12,556 nucleotides of DNA from Actimicrobium sp047621345 (GTDB lineage: Bacteria > Pseudomonadota > Gammaproteobacteria > Burkholderiales > Burkholderiaceae_D). Position numbers and translations under genes: made by a program. The notes beneath the pieces were generated by a model. That model searched no databases. It was given only the letters and a program-made list of their open reading frames with translations, and was not told the DNA's origin. The stretch's first letter is position 1. Every line of letters begins with the position of its first letter. Where the stretch lies: assembly GCA_047621345.1 (NCBI GenBank), contig JBLHLW010000088.1:1-12556 (forward strand), written 5' to 3'. Below, piece by piece: positions 5,233 to 12,362 of this stretch.

Positions 5233-6420
5233 ATGAGACTCCACCTGTTTGCTGTTGCCGCCCTGCTGTGCAGCGCCGCCGTGATTTCCGCTCCGGCGGC
5301 TATTGCCAAAGATATCCGCATCGCCCATGTCTACGACAAGACTGGCCCGCTGGAAGCCTATGCCAAACAGACGCAGGTCGGTCTGCTGATGGGGCTCGAT
5401 TACGCCACTGGCGGCACCATGACTGTCAACGGCAACAAGATCGTACTGATCGAAAAAGACACGCAGGGCAAACCCGATGTCGCCAAGTCCCAGCTCGCAG
5501 CGGCCTATGCCGATGACAAGGCCGATATGGCGGTCGGGCCAACCGGTTCCGGGGTGGCACTGGCGATGTTGCCTGTAGCTGAAGAGTACAAAAAAATACT
5601 GCTAGTCGAGCCTGCCGTGGCCGACGCCATCACCGGTGATAAATGGAATCGCTACATTTTCCGAACTGGTCGTAACTCGTCGCAAGATGCGATCTCGAAC
5701 GCGGTCGCGCTCGACAAGCAGGGCGTGACGATTGCCACACTGGCGCAGGATTATGCCTTCGGCAGGGATGGCGTCAAAGCCTTCCGCGAGACGTTGAAGA
5801 ACGCAAAAATTGTTCACGAAGAATACCTGCCCACCAGCACCACCGACTTCACCGCCGGTGCCCAGCGCCTGTTCGATGCGTTGAAAGACAAGCCCGGTCG
5901 CAAGGTCATCTTTATTATCTGGGCGGGTGCCGGCAACCCGTTCAAGATCGCTGACCTCGACCCGAAACGCTATGGCATCGAGATCGCCACCGGCGGCAAT
6001 ATCCTGCCAGCGATGGTGGCCTACAAGAACTTCCCCGGCATGGAAGGCGCGACCTATTACTACTTTGGAATTCCAAAAAATCCGGTCAACAACTGGCTGG
6101 TGTCCGAGCATTACAAACGCTACAAAACGCCACCCGACTTCTTCACTGCCGGCGGCATGGCGGCGGGTATCGCGCTGGTCGAAGCACTGAAAAAAACCAA
6201 GGGTGATACCAGTACCGAAAAGCTGATCACGGCCATGGAAGGCATGAGCTTCGAGACGCCCAAAGGCAAGATGACTTTCCGCGCGGAAGATCATCAGGCG
6301 CTGCAATCGATGTACCACTTCAAGATCAAGGTCGATCCGGCCTTCCCGTGGGGTGTGCCGGAACTGGTGCGCGAGATCGGCATCGACGAAATGAAGCTGC
6401 CGATCCGCAACAAGCGTTAA
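5233..6420 (+). CDS. Periplasmic substrate-binding protein of a branched-chain amino acid-type ABC importer
   Basis: A 395-residue type I periplasmic binding protein (LivK/HAAT family). The signal peptide is MRLHLFAVAALLCSAAV followed by a probable cleavage after AAIA (about residue 25). The mature domain starts KDIRIAHVYDKTGPLEAY, the typical first strand with the ligand-binding loop. Further hallmarks are DTQGKPDVAKSQLAAAYADDK, GPTGSGVALAMLPVAEEY (hinge-side loop), RTGRNSSQDAIS and LAQDYAFGRDGVKAF, which matches the DYAFG motif. The C-terminal lobe has ATYYYFGIPKNPVNNWLV. ATG 5233 has AGAGGA upstream and gives the signal peptide; the frame is open back to 5035 without coding features. The ligand is unknown: the family binds branched-chain amino acids, amides, urea and aromatic acids. 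It is the first gene of a five-gene importer, 10 nt before the first ATPase. Confidence 0.92.
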   Translation: MRLHLFAVAALLCSAAVISAPAAIAKDIRIAHVYDKTGPLEAYAKQTQVGLLMGLDYATGGTMTVNGNKIVLIEKDTQGKPDVAKSQLAAAYADDKADMAVGPTGSGVALAMLPVAEEYKKILLVEPAVADAITGDKWNRYIFRTGRNSSQDAISNAVALDKQGVTIATLAQDYAFGRDGVKAFRETLKNAKIVHEEYLPTSTTDFTAGAQRLFDALKDKPGRKVIFIIWAGAGNPFKIADLDPKRYGIEIATGGNILPAMVAYKNFPGMEGATYYYFGIPKNPVNNWLVSEHYKRYKTPPDFFTAGGMAAGIALVEALKKTKGDTSTEKLITAMEGMSFETPKGKMTFRAEDHQALQSMYHFKIKVDPAFPWGVPELVREIGIDEMKLPIRNKR

Positions 6421-6430
6421 ATTCGACGCA

Positions 6431-7195
6431 ATGATTTCTCTGGAAACCCGCGACCTGACGATCCGCTTCGGCGGCCATGTCGCGGTCAATGCGGTCACGT
6501 GTGCGTTCGAGTCCGGTACGCTGACGGCCATCGTCGGGCCGAACGGCGCCGGAAAAACCACTTACTTCAATCTGATTTCAGGCCAACTTAAAGCGAGTTC
6601 CGGGCAAGTGCTGCTACACGGACGCGACCTGTCGGCACTCTCGGCGCCGGCGCGCGCGCATGCCGGACTCGGGCGTGCGTTCCAACTGACTAGCCTGTTC
6701 CCGAATCTCAGTGTGCTGGAAAATATCCGGCTGGCGCTGCAATCGCGCCAGCGTCTCGGACTCGACTTGTGGCATGTCTGGTCGCATCACCGGGGCCTTA
6801 TCGAGCGCGCCGAGCAGGTGCTCGAGAGCGTTGCGCTGACTGCACGACGCGACCAACCGGCGGCGGCCTTGCCCCATGGCGACCAGCGCAAGCTCGAAGT
6901 CGGCATGCTGATGGCGCTTGATCCGGCGGTGTACCTGTTTGACGAACCAACCGCTGGCATGAGTGTCGATGAAGTGCCGGTCATCCTCGAGTTGATCCTC
7001 CGACTCAAGGAACAATCCGGCAAGACGATTCTGCTCGTCGAGCACAAGATGGACGTGGTGCGCGAACTCGCCGACCGCATCATCGTGCTACACAATGGCG
7101 CGCTGGTAGCCGATGGCGAACCCGATGCGGTGATCGCGTCGCCGGTGGTGCAGCAGGCGTATCTCGGATTGGCACCGGTCGAGGCAGACACATGA
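6431..7195 (+). CDS. livG: ABC importer ATPase, LivG-type
   Basis: A cytoplasmic ATP-binding subunit of 254 residues that powers uptake with the second ATPase and the two permeases. It has Walker A GPNGAGKTT (36-44), Q-loop Q85 in RAFQLTSLFPNLSV, signature loop LPHGDQ (147-152), Walker B VYLFDEP (D171, E172) and H-loop H205 in LLVEHKMDVV. The long insertion between Q-loop and signature and the C-terminal AYLG ending are LivG-like. The signature LPHGDQ departs from the canonical LSGGQ; LivG proteins often have LAYGQQ, so a serine-free signature is within the family range. It starts 10 nt after the binding-protein stop and overlaps the next ATPase gene by 4 bp (ATGA). The gene symbol denotes family, not proven substrate. 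Confidence 0.94.
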   Translation: MISLETRDLTIRFGGHVAVNAVTCAFESGTLTAIVGPNGAGKTTYFNLISGQLKASSGQVLLHGRDLSALSAPARAHAGLGRAFQLTSLFPNLSVLENIRLALQSRQRLGLDLWHVWSHHRGLIERAEQVLESVALTARRDQPAAALPHGDQRKLEVGMLMALDPAVYLFDEPTAGMSVDEVPVILELILRLKEQSGKTILLVEHKMDVVRELADRIIVLHNGALVADGEPDAVIASPVVQQAYLGLAPVEADT

Positions 7196-7926
7196 GCGCT
7201 CCTCTGCTCACGCTAACCGACGTGCACACGCACATCGGTGCTTACCATATTCTGCATGGCGTTGATCTCACCATTCCGCGTGGCGGACTGACGATGCTGC
7301 TGGGTCGCAATGGGGCGGGCAAGAGCACCACATTGCGAACCATCATGGGCCTGTGGCAGGCCTCGCAAGGGAGCATTACCTTTGACGACCAGCCGATCAC
7401 GGCGCTGGCCACGCCCGATATTGCCCGTCTCGGGATCGCCTATGTGCCAGAGAACATGGGCATTTTTTCTGATCTGAGCGTGCGCGACAATGTGCTGCTG
7501 GCTGCGCGCGCGGCCCGCACGATCGACGCTATTGACGGCAAACGGCTGGACTGGATTTTTGATTTGTTTCCGGCCATCAAAACATTCTGGTTGCATCCGG
7601 CGGGAAAATTGTCGGGCGGGCAAAAACAGATGCTGGCGGTGGCGCGCGCGATGATCGAGCCACGCCGTCTGATCCTGATCGATGAACCCAGCAAGGGTTT
7701 AGCGCCAGCCATGATCGCCAATATGATTACCGCCTTTCGCGAACTCAAGCAGACCGACACCACCATCCTGCTGGTTGAGCAGAATTTCAACTTTGCGAAG
7801 CAGCTCGGCGACACCGTTGCGGTGATGGACAACGGGCGTATCGTGCATCGCGGAACCATGGCGGAGCTCGCTGAGGATGAATCCTTGCAGGCACGCTTGC
7901 TGGGGTTGTCGTTGGGGGCGGCTTGA
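7192..7926 (+). CDS. livF: ABC importer ATPase, LivF-type
   Basis: The second ATP-binding subunit, 244 residues. It has Walker A GRNGAGKST (38-46), the LivF-type YVPEN in the Q-loop region (84-88), signature LSGGQKQ (140-146), Walker B LILIDEPSKGL (D164, E165) and VEQN in place of the H-loop histidine, which is normal for LivF. GAGG lies about 8 nt before the ATG, and the start overlaps the livG stop (ATGA), so translation is probably coupled. The gene ends at 7926, immediately before the repeat array that separates it from the permease genes. That gap is unusual within this class of operon. Confidence 0.94.
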   Translation: MSAPLLTLTDVHTHIGAYHILHGVDLTIPRGGLTMLLGRNGAGKSTTLRTIMGLWQASQGSITFDDQPITALATPDIARLGIAYVPENMGIFSDLSVRDNVLLAARAARTIDAIDGKRLDWIFDLFPAIKTFWLHPAGKLSGGQKQMLAVARAMIEPRRLILIDEPSKGLAPAMIANMITAFRELKQTDTTILLVEQNFNFAKQLGDTVAVMDNGRIVHRGTMAELAEDESLQARLLGLSLGAA

Positions 7927-7934
7927 GATTGTCG

Positions 7935-8265
7935 TTCATTGCGGCGTGTGGTTTGCGGCGTGCACGCGTGGGCACGTTTTTGTGTGGCCACGCGGGCGAA
8001 CCGGAAAGGCTTGTTCATTCGGGGCGTTCGGTGGCGTGCACGCGTGGGCACGGTGAACCTGTGCCCACCCTACGTAGGGTGGTCACGTTTTTGTGTGCCT
8101 ACGCGCGCAAACCGGAAAGGCTTGTTCATTCGGGGCGTTCGGTGGCGTTCACGCGTGGGCACGGTGAATCTGTGCCCACGCGCGCAAACCGGAAAGGCTT
8201 GTTCATTCGGGGCGTTCGGTGGCGTGCACGCTTGGGCACGGTGACCCCGTACCCACCTTACGCAG
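7935..8265. repeat. GC-rich repeat array with hairpins between livF and livH
   Basis: Three near-identical units lie head to tail, with a diverged partial copy (about 7935-7976) before them. Unit starts are near 7991, 8102 and 8180; successive spacings are 111 and 77 bp. Each unit runs from an AACCGGAAAGGCTTG segment through TTCATTCGGGGCGTTCGGTG to a GTGGGCAC...GTGCCCAC hairpin. Copy 2 has a perfect 11-bp stem, CGCGTGGGCAC (8152-8162) with GTGCCCACGCG (8172-8182), and a 9-nt loop. Copy 1 carries an extra 34 bp with a second palindrome. The array is open in several frames, but the resulting peptides are just translated repeats. A related set lies at the right end of the window. Confidence 0.93.
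8044..8086. other. Overlapping alternative hairpins in repeat copy 1
   Basis: GTGGGCAC (8044-8051) can pair with GTGCCCAC (8061-8068). The same GTGCCCAC is also the left arm of a 26-bp imperfect palindrome (8061-8086) built around the perfect 18-bp palindrome CCACCCTACGTAGGGTGG (8065-8082). The two structures share an arm and exclude each other. In RNA they could affect transcript processing or elongation between the ATPase and permease genes. Confidence 0.6.
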
Positions 8266-8286
8266 AATGTTTTTTAGAGGACCATC

Positions 8287-9267
8287 ATGATTGATCGACC
8301 CGCCTTGATTCCGTTGTTGCTGGTGCCGGTGCTGGCACTGGTGGCGTTGCCGCTGGTCGGTTCGCCATCGACCTGGATCACGCTGACTGCGGCTGGCCTT
8401 GCGATGGGCATGATCATCTTCATCATTGCGTCGGGCCTGACGCTCATTTTCGGGTTGATGGATGTGCTCAATTTCGGCCATGGCGTCTTCATTGCGCTCG
8501 GTGCATTTGTCGCCGTGTCGGTGCTGGGCGCGATGCCGCAGTGGGTTCAGGCCGATCACATTGGCTTGAATTTGTCGGCCCTTGCACTGGCGATGATTGC
8601 CGCGATGGTCGTCGCTGGCGCGGTGGGTTTTGTCTTCGAACGCGTGATCGTGCGACGCGTGTACGGCCAGCACCTGAAGCAAATTTTGATCACGATGGGC
8701 GGCATGGTCGTCGGCGAAGAATTGATCAAGGTCATCTGGGGCGCGCAGCAAATCGCGCTGCCGTTGCCGGCTGCGCTACGCGGTGCCTTGATCGTCGGCG
8801 ATGCCGCGATTGAAAAATACCGCGTGTTGGCGATGGTGGTCGGACTGGTGGTATTTGGCACGATGATGCTGGTGCTCAACCGGTCCAAGCTTGGCCTGTT
8901 GATCCGCGCCGGCGTGCAGGATCGCGAGATGGTCGAAAGCCTCGGTTATCGTATCCGTCAGTTGTTCGTCGGTGTCTTCGTGGTCGGTTCCGCGCTAGCC
9001 GGGCTGGGCGGCGTGATGTGGGGGCTATACCAGCAAAACGTGATTCCGCAGATGGGCGCACAGGTCAACGTCCTGATCTTCATTGTCATCATCATCGGCG
9101 GACTGGGCTCGACTGGCGGCTGTTTCCTCGGCGCGCTACTGGTCGGCTTGCTGGCCAATTACACCGGGTTTCTGGTGCCGAAGGTCGCCCTGTTTTCCAA
9201 CATCTTGTTGATGGGAGCGATTCTGTTATGGCGTCCACGCGGACTATTTCCGGTGACCTCGCGATGA
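8287..9267 (+). CDS. livH: ABC importer permease, LivH-type
   Basis: An inner-membrane permease of 326 residues with about eight hydrophobic segments. The family motifs are ASGLTLIFGLMDVLNFGHG (about 48-66), which is the LivH signature for the first core helices, the EAA-like cytoplasmic loop AGVQDREMVESLGYR (about 215-229) that contacts the ATPases, and IIIGGLGSTGGCFLGALLVG. AGAGGA lies 8 nt before ATG 8287. It follows the repeat array and is coupled to livM by a 4-bp ATGA overlap. If no promoter lies in the array, its expression depends on read-through from the binding-protein promoter past several strong hairpins. Confidence 0.94.
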   Translation: MIDRPALIPLLLVPVLALVALPLVGSPSTWITLTAAGLAMGMIIFIIASGLTLIFGLMDVLNFGHGVFIALGAFVAVSVLGAMPQWVQADHIGLNLSALALAMIAAMVVAGAVGFVFERVIVRRVYGQHLKQILITMGGMVVGEELIKVIWGAQQIALPLPAALRGALIVGDAAIEKYRVLAMVVGLVVFGTMMLVLNRSKLGLLIRAGVQDREMVESLGYRIRQLFVGVFVVGSALAGLGGVMWGLYQQNVIPQMGAQVNVLIFIVIIIGGLGSTGGCFLGALLVGLLANYTGFLVPKVALFSNILLMGAILLWRPRGLFPVTSR

Positions 9268-10337
9268 TCCGCCACCTGCTCTCTGATGACTTGCCGCGCA
9301 GCCGCTTACTGAGCGCGCTTCTGCTGCTGATTGTGCTCGGGTTGGCGTTGGCGCCGTTCATTTTTCCGGGAGCCAAGGCACTCAATGTCGCTGCCAAGAT
9401 CCTGATCTTCATCGTGCTGGTCGCCAGTTATGACCTGCTGCTGGGATACACCGGCATCGTCTCGTTTGCCCACACGATGTTTTTCGGTATTGGCGCGTAT
9501 GGCGTGGCTATTGCCAGCTCGCGGATGGGGCCGGGCTGGCTGGCGCTCGGCGTTGGCATCACGTCAGCACTGTTGCTGTCGCTGGTGCTGTCGTTAGTGA
9601 TCGGGTTGTTCTCGTTGCGCGTGCGGGCGATTTTTTACGCGATGATCACGCTGGCGGTGGCGGCTGCCTTTCAGACGCTAGCGTCACAATTGTCTGAACT
9701 GACCGGCGGTGAGGATGGGCTCAGTTTCAAGTTGCCGGAACTGCTGACACCGGCATTCCGGTTCAGTGAGTCGCCATTTTTCGGTGTCACGCCCGATGGT
9801 CGCTTGCTGACGTATTACTTGCTCTTTGCCAGCACCGTGGTGCTGTTCCTGATGCTGCTGCGGATCGTCAATTCTCCTTTCGGACGGGTCTTGCAAGCGA
9901 TTCGCGAAAACGATTTTCGGGCCGAAGCGATCGGCTATCGCACGGTCGTGTTTCGCACGCTGTCGAACGTGCTGGCCGCGCTTTTTGCGACGCTGGCTGG
10001 CGCGCTGCTGGCAATCTGGTTGCGCTACAACGGCGCCGATACCTCGTTGTCGTTCGAGATCATGATCGACATCCTGCTCATCGTTGTTATCGGTGGTATG
10101 GGTACGCTGTACGGCGCGGTGTGCGGCGCAACGCTGTTCATCCTCGCGCAAAGTTACCTGCAAGACCTGATGGGCATGGCCGCGCGCGCCACCACCAGCG
10201 TGCCGTTGCTGTCGGCGCTGCTGTCGCCGGATCGCTGGCTGTTGTGGCTGGGGATTTTGTTTATCCTGTCGGTCTACTTTTTTCCGAGCGGGATTGTGGG
10301 GCGCTTGCGCGCAGTGCGTGTGGTCAGGCCGCATTGA
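9264..10337 (+). CDS. livM: ABC importer permease, LivM-type
   Basis: The second inner-membrane permease, 357 residues with about nine or ten hydrophobic segments. The core motif is LLGYTGIVSFAHTMFFGIGAY, so the LivM hallmark GxxSxxH/G is present. The cytoplasmic coupling loop is AIRENDFRAEAIGYRTVVF (EAA-type), and IGGMGTLYGAVCGATLF matches the conserved later helix. ATG 9264 overlaps the livH stop as ATGA and has GGTGA 7 nt upstream. An alternative in-frame ATG at 9228, with GGGAG about 10 nt upstream, would add 12 residues inside livH and cannot be excluded. It ends the importer operon. No T-run terminator is visible in the 84 nt before the convergent MBL gene, only short inverted repeats near 10383-10420. 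Confidence 0.93.
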   Translation: MIRHLLSDDLPRSRLLSALLLLIVLGLALAPFIFPGAKALNVAAKILIFIVLVASYDLLLGYTGIVSFAHTMFFGIGAYGVAIASSRMGPGWLALGVGITSALLLSLVLSLVIGLFSLRVRAIFYAMITLAVAAAFQTLASQLSELTGGEDGLSFKLPELLTPAFRFSESPFFGVTPDGRLLTYYLLFASTVVLFLMLLRIVNSPFGRVLQAIRENDFRAEAIGYRTVVFRTLSNVLAALFATLAGALLAIWLRYNGADTSLSFEIMIDILLIVVIGGMGTLYGAVCGATLFILAQSYLQDLMGMAARATTSVPLLSALLSPDRWLLWLGILFILSVYFFPSGIVGRLRAVRVVRPH

Positions 10338-10421
10338 AACTAGTCTCGGGAAGCGCCTTGTGTACTTTCCTTTGGTAGCGTACTCACCGGGCTGCGTGAG
10401 CCGGTCGTTCAGGGAGTCCCG

Positions 10422-11333
10422 TTACCCCTGGTTTATCAGCAACGTTCCTTGCACCTCTGCCGCACCCACCCGCACCAGTTGTGCCATGGCCCACTGCGCC
10501 AACTCATCGATCGGTAGTTGCAAGAAGCGCCGGTTGGATTCGCGCACGATCGGCATCCTTCCCAGCAGAATCGCTACTTGATCAAGCGCCAGTTGCTGGC
10601 GTTCCAGTAGCAAAAACTTCAACAACACCTTGATGGCATTTTGCGCATTGCGCATCGGATCGGCCGCCAGATAATCGAGCCGCGAAAAAGCCGTTCCAAG
10701 CGCTTTGTCGACATCGGAAAACGGCGCGCCATGACCTGGAATGACCAGACGCACATCGAGCGTGGCGATGAGATCGAGCGTCGCGCGCGCTTCACGAAAA
10801 CCTGACTCGCCATCAAGTTCAGGGAAGATCACGCCAAAGCCGTTTTCCCACAAGGCGTCTGCCGAAATCAGAATGCGTTCGGCTGGGCAGTACAGAATCA
10901 GGGAGTGCGGGTCATGACCCGGTGCGCCTAGCGCCAGCCAGTCCATCTCGCCTAGCTGGATTGGCTGATCCGGCACCAGTGTGGTGTCGAAGTGAAAGCG
11001 GGCGCATTGCTGGCCGGTGGCCAAGAAGCTGAGCGCGTCTTCATCCCAGTGACGCACCTTGTCCGCTTCGCTGGCGGGAATGATCGTATGGCAGTCGTAA
11101 TGCTGCTGCAGCAACGCGTTGCCGCCGCAATGGTCCGAATGGAGGTGAGTATTGATAAGCAGGTCGAGTGGTCGCCCCTGCAGCGCATGCTGCACTAATG
11201 CGAGCGTCTGCGGCGCGTGCGTCAGATAGCCGCTGTCGACGAGTGCGGTCTGCGCGCCGCTGAAGAAGATATTGTTCGACGAGAGCCAACCGCGCTCGAA
11301 CACCTGCATTGTGGCCGGCAATCGTTCAGTCAT
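10422..11333 (-). CDS. Metallo-beta-lactamase-fold hydrolase
   Basis: A 303-residue protein. The zinc motif is intact: H63, H65, D67 and H68 in NTHLHSDHCGG, H140 in GAPGHDPHSL, D159 in LISADALWENG and H201 in IPGHGAP, the full HxHxDH-H-D-H set of a dinuclear MBL hydrolase. A helical C-terminal part (about 210-300, with FSRLDYLAADPMRNAQNAIK) follows, and there is no signal peptide, so it is cytoplasmic. The specific substrate cannot be told; glyoxalase II-like thioesterases and lactonases share this fold. ATG 11333-11331 overlaps the upstream DUF1289 stop by 8 bp (ATGACTGA), which fixes the start and indicates translational coupling. The open frame runs to 11477 through DUF1289 in another frame. 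It is convergent with livM. Confidence 0.93.
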   Translation of the reverse strand: MTERLPATMQVFERGWLSSNNIFFSGAQTALVDSGYLTHAPQTLALVQHALQGRPLDLLINTHLHSDHCGGNALLQQHYDCHTIIPASEADKVRHWDEDALSFLATGQQCARFHFDTTLVPDQPIQLGEMDWLALGAPGHDPHSLILYCPAERILISADALWENGFGVIFPELDGESGFREARATLDLIATLDVRLVIPGHGAPFSDVDKALGTAFSRLDYLAADPMRNAQNAIKVLLKFLLLERQQLALDQVAILLGRMPIVRESNRRFLQLPIDELAQWAMAQLVRVGAAEVQGTLLINQG

Positions 11334-11547
11334 CGAACAAGGCGTCGCGGCGCTGGTTGATGGCGCGCCAGATAGTGCGACGGGCGCTCTCACCGGCGCT
11401 GCCCCAACTGACGATTTCGTTGATGTCGCGCTGGCAGCCTGCGCACAATCCACTGCGCTCATCCATTTCGCAGACACTGATGCAGGGCGATGGCGCTGCC
11501 ACGCTGGTGTCTTGCGGATCGAACAGGATTAGTTGGCCCGACATCAT
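11326..11547 (-). CDS. DUF1289 family cysteine-motif protein
   Basis: A small protein of 73 residues with the DUF1289 core SPCISVCEMDERSGLCAGC, giving C22, C26, C35 and C38 (C-x3-C-x8-C-x2-C), followed by RDINEIVSWGSAGESARR. The four cysteines suggest metal or Fe-S binding, as assumed for the family; no function is established. Two adjacent ATGs (11547 and 11544) are possible. The first has an AGG about 7 nt upstream. The frame extends upstream to 11667 but without family similarity. The MBL hydrolase overlaps its end by 8 bp. From memory, DUF1289 genes often accompany MBL hydrolases in Burkholderiales, hinting at a joint role. Confidence 0.92.
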   Translation of the reverse strand: MMSGQLILFDPQDTSVAAPSPCISVCEMDERSGLCAGCQRDINEIVSWGSAGESARRTIWRAINQRRDALFDD

Positions 11548-11705
11548 GGATTGCCTGCAGCGTCGCGTGCAGTCGGGATTGGGTAGAACACTACGGTGAA
11601 GGAAAGACAGAATGGGAGGTCGGGATACATGGGGTGCTCTTCGGTGGCAATGTCCTTGATTATGCACGGATGCGGTGCTGGCATTGCGACTAGGCGATGC
11701 CTGAC

Positions 11706-11736
11706 AAATTATGCGCCCTGAATGGCGCTTAATTTT
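11706..11736. terminator. Terminator-like hairpin after the DUF2007 gene
   Basis: GCGCC (11713-11717) pairs with GGCGC (11724-11728) around a 6-nt loop. Flanking AAATTA (11706-11711) and TAATTT (11730-11735) extend the stem beyond one mismatch. The outer arms supply A/T tracts on both strands, so it could act in both directions. It overlaps the DUF2007 stop (11731-11729). The 158 bp from here to DUF1289 (11548-11705) show no gene. Confidence 0.6.
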
Positions 11737-12073
11737 GCAGTACGACTTGCCACGTTGAGTGGTAATACGCCACTGTGCACAATACGCCCGCGACGAATCC
11801 GGCGGCCAGCATGCCGAGTGGCTGGGTCGGTGTGATGGCAGGTGCTACCGGCGCGTGGGCCGGTTGGGCCGCATCCCATTGCCTGATCAGCTCTTGCGCT
11901 GCATCGAAATCCTGTTCCGCCACCATGACACGGATCAGGCCTGCCGCCGGCAACTCGCCGATGCCACCCTGCAGGTATTCACCATCGACGCGTCCTTGTA
12001 ATTGCTGCTGTTCGAGCAGATGAACAATCATGTGTGCTTCGATGAGGTTAGCGGCCTGGTACAGAATTTTCAT
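11729..12073 (-). CDS. DUF2007 family protein with C-terminal TM segment
   Basis: This 114-residue protein begins MKILYQAANLIEAHMIVHLL and continues QGRVDGEYLQGGIGELPAAG, then RVMVAEQDFDAAQELI (about residues 1-66). This is the PII-like DUF2007 fold, labelled 'putative signal transducing protein' in databases. A Pro/Ala linker (70-84) leads to one membrane helix LGMLAAGFVAGVLCTVAYY (86-104). In many Betaproteobacteria DUF2007 proteins end in such an anchor; from memory, so confirm. The function is unknown. ATG 12073 starts the recognisable domain at residue 1, though no clear Shine-Dalgarno precedes it. It is followed by a hairpin terminator and appears to be transcribed alone. Confidence 0.9.
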   Translation of the reverse strand: MKILYQAANLIEAHMIVHLLEQQQLQGRVDGEYLQGGIGELPAAGLIRVMVAEQDFDAAQELIRQWDAAQPAHAPVAPAITPTQPLGMLAAGFVAGVLCTVAYYHSTWQVVLQN

Positions 12074-12362
12074 GGGCTTGATCGAGGAAGTGAGGACGGT
12101 ATGACTATCTTAACCGCTGCCGGCGACGGCGGTCGCTGCATGGTGAGCGGTACGGATAATGCATCGCGCCTGAAGTCGATTCGGCGAGATGGAGGTTACG
12201 CCAACCGGCGCTGCCTTTCTCTTTTTTCGAACGGTGATCCAAGAAGACGGGAGCGCCTCGCCAAAGATACGTACAGGCGCGCTACGCGCTTCTTCCGAGA
12301 TCTTTGGCGCAACACCGTTAACGTCAAATTTAGATACAACATGCCAGAGTAGGTACGGCAGA
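12074..12362. other. Gene-free stretch upstream of the DUF2007 gene
   Basis: No frame here has family similarity or a convincing start on either strand. Frames of 60-140 codons are mostly continuous with the adjacent repeats. The region contains a 12-nt pyrimidine run (about 12216-12228), preceded by CGCC-AACC-GGCG, which could be a weak plus-strand terminator, and the nested inverted repeat at 12230-12319. It must also hold the DUF2007 promoter, which I could not place. Confidence 0.6.
12230..12319. repeat. Nested inverted repeat / structured element
   Basis: CGCCAAAGAT (12259-12268) and ATCTTTGGCG (12300-12309) are perfect 10-bp inverted arms. Inside them GCGCG (12277-12281) and CGCGC (12285-12289) form a second hairpin with a 3-nt loop. 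Outside, AACGGTG (12230-12236) and CACCGTT (12313-12319) are 7-bp arms. Three nested pairings within 90 bp suggest a structured RNA, a regulatory cruciform or a small mobile-element relic. Confidence 0.6.

Noticed and set aside
5602..6561. 319-codon minus-strand frame opposite the binding-protein gene
   Set aside because: It is antisense to a gene with a signal peptide and clear family motifs; its own product has no recognisable domain.
7935..8265. CRISPR array
   Set aside because: Spacing is irregular (111 and 77 bp), the conserved part is far longer than a CRISPR repeat, there are no unique uniform spacers and no cas genes.
7923..8294. Plus-strand open frames (100-123 codons) across the livF/livH gap
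   Set aside because: They translate the DNA repeats in two overlapping frames, giving the same peptide segment several times, with no start signal or family. This is a typical over-annotation artefact.
10383..10420. Short inverted repeats as a liv operon terminator
   Set aside because: Stems of only 4-5 bp and no T-run on either strand.
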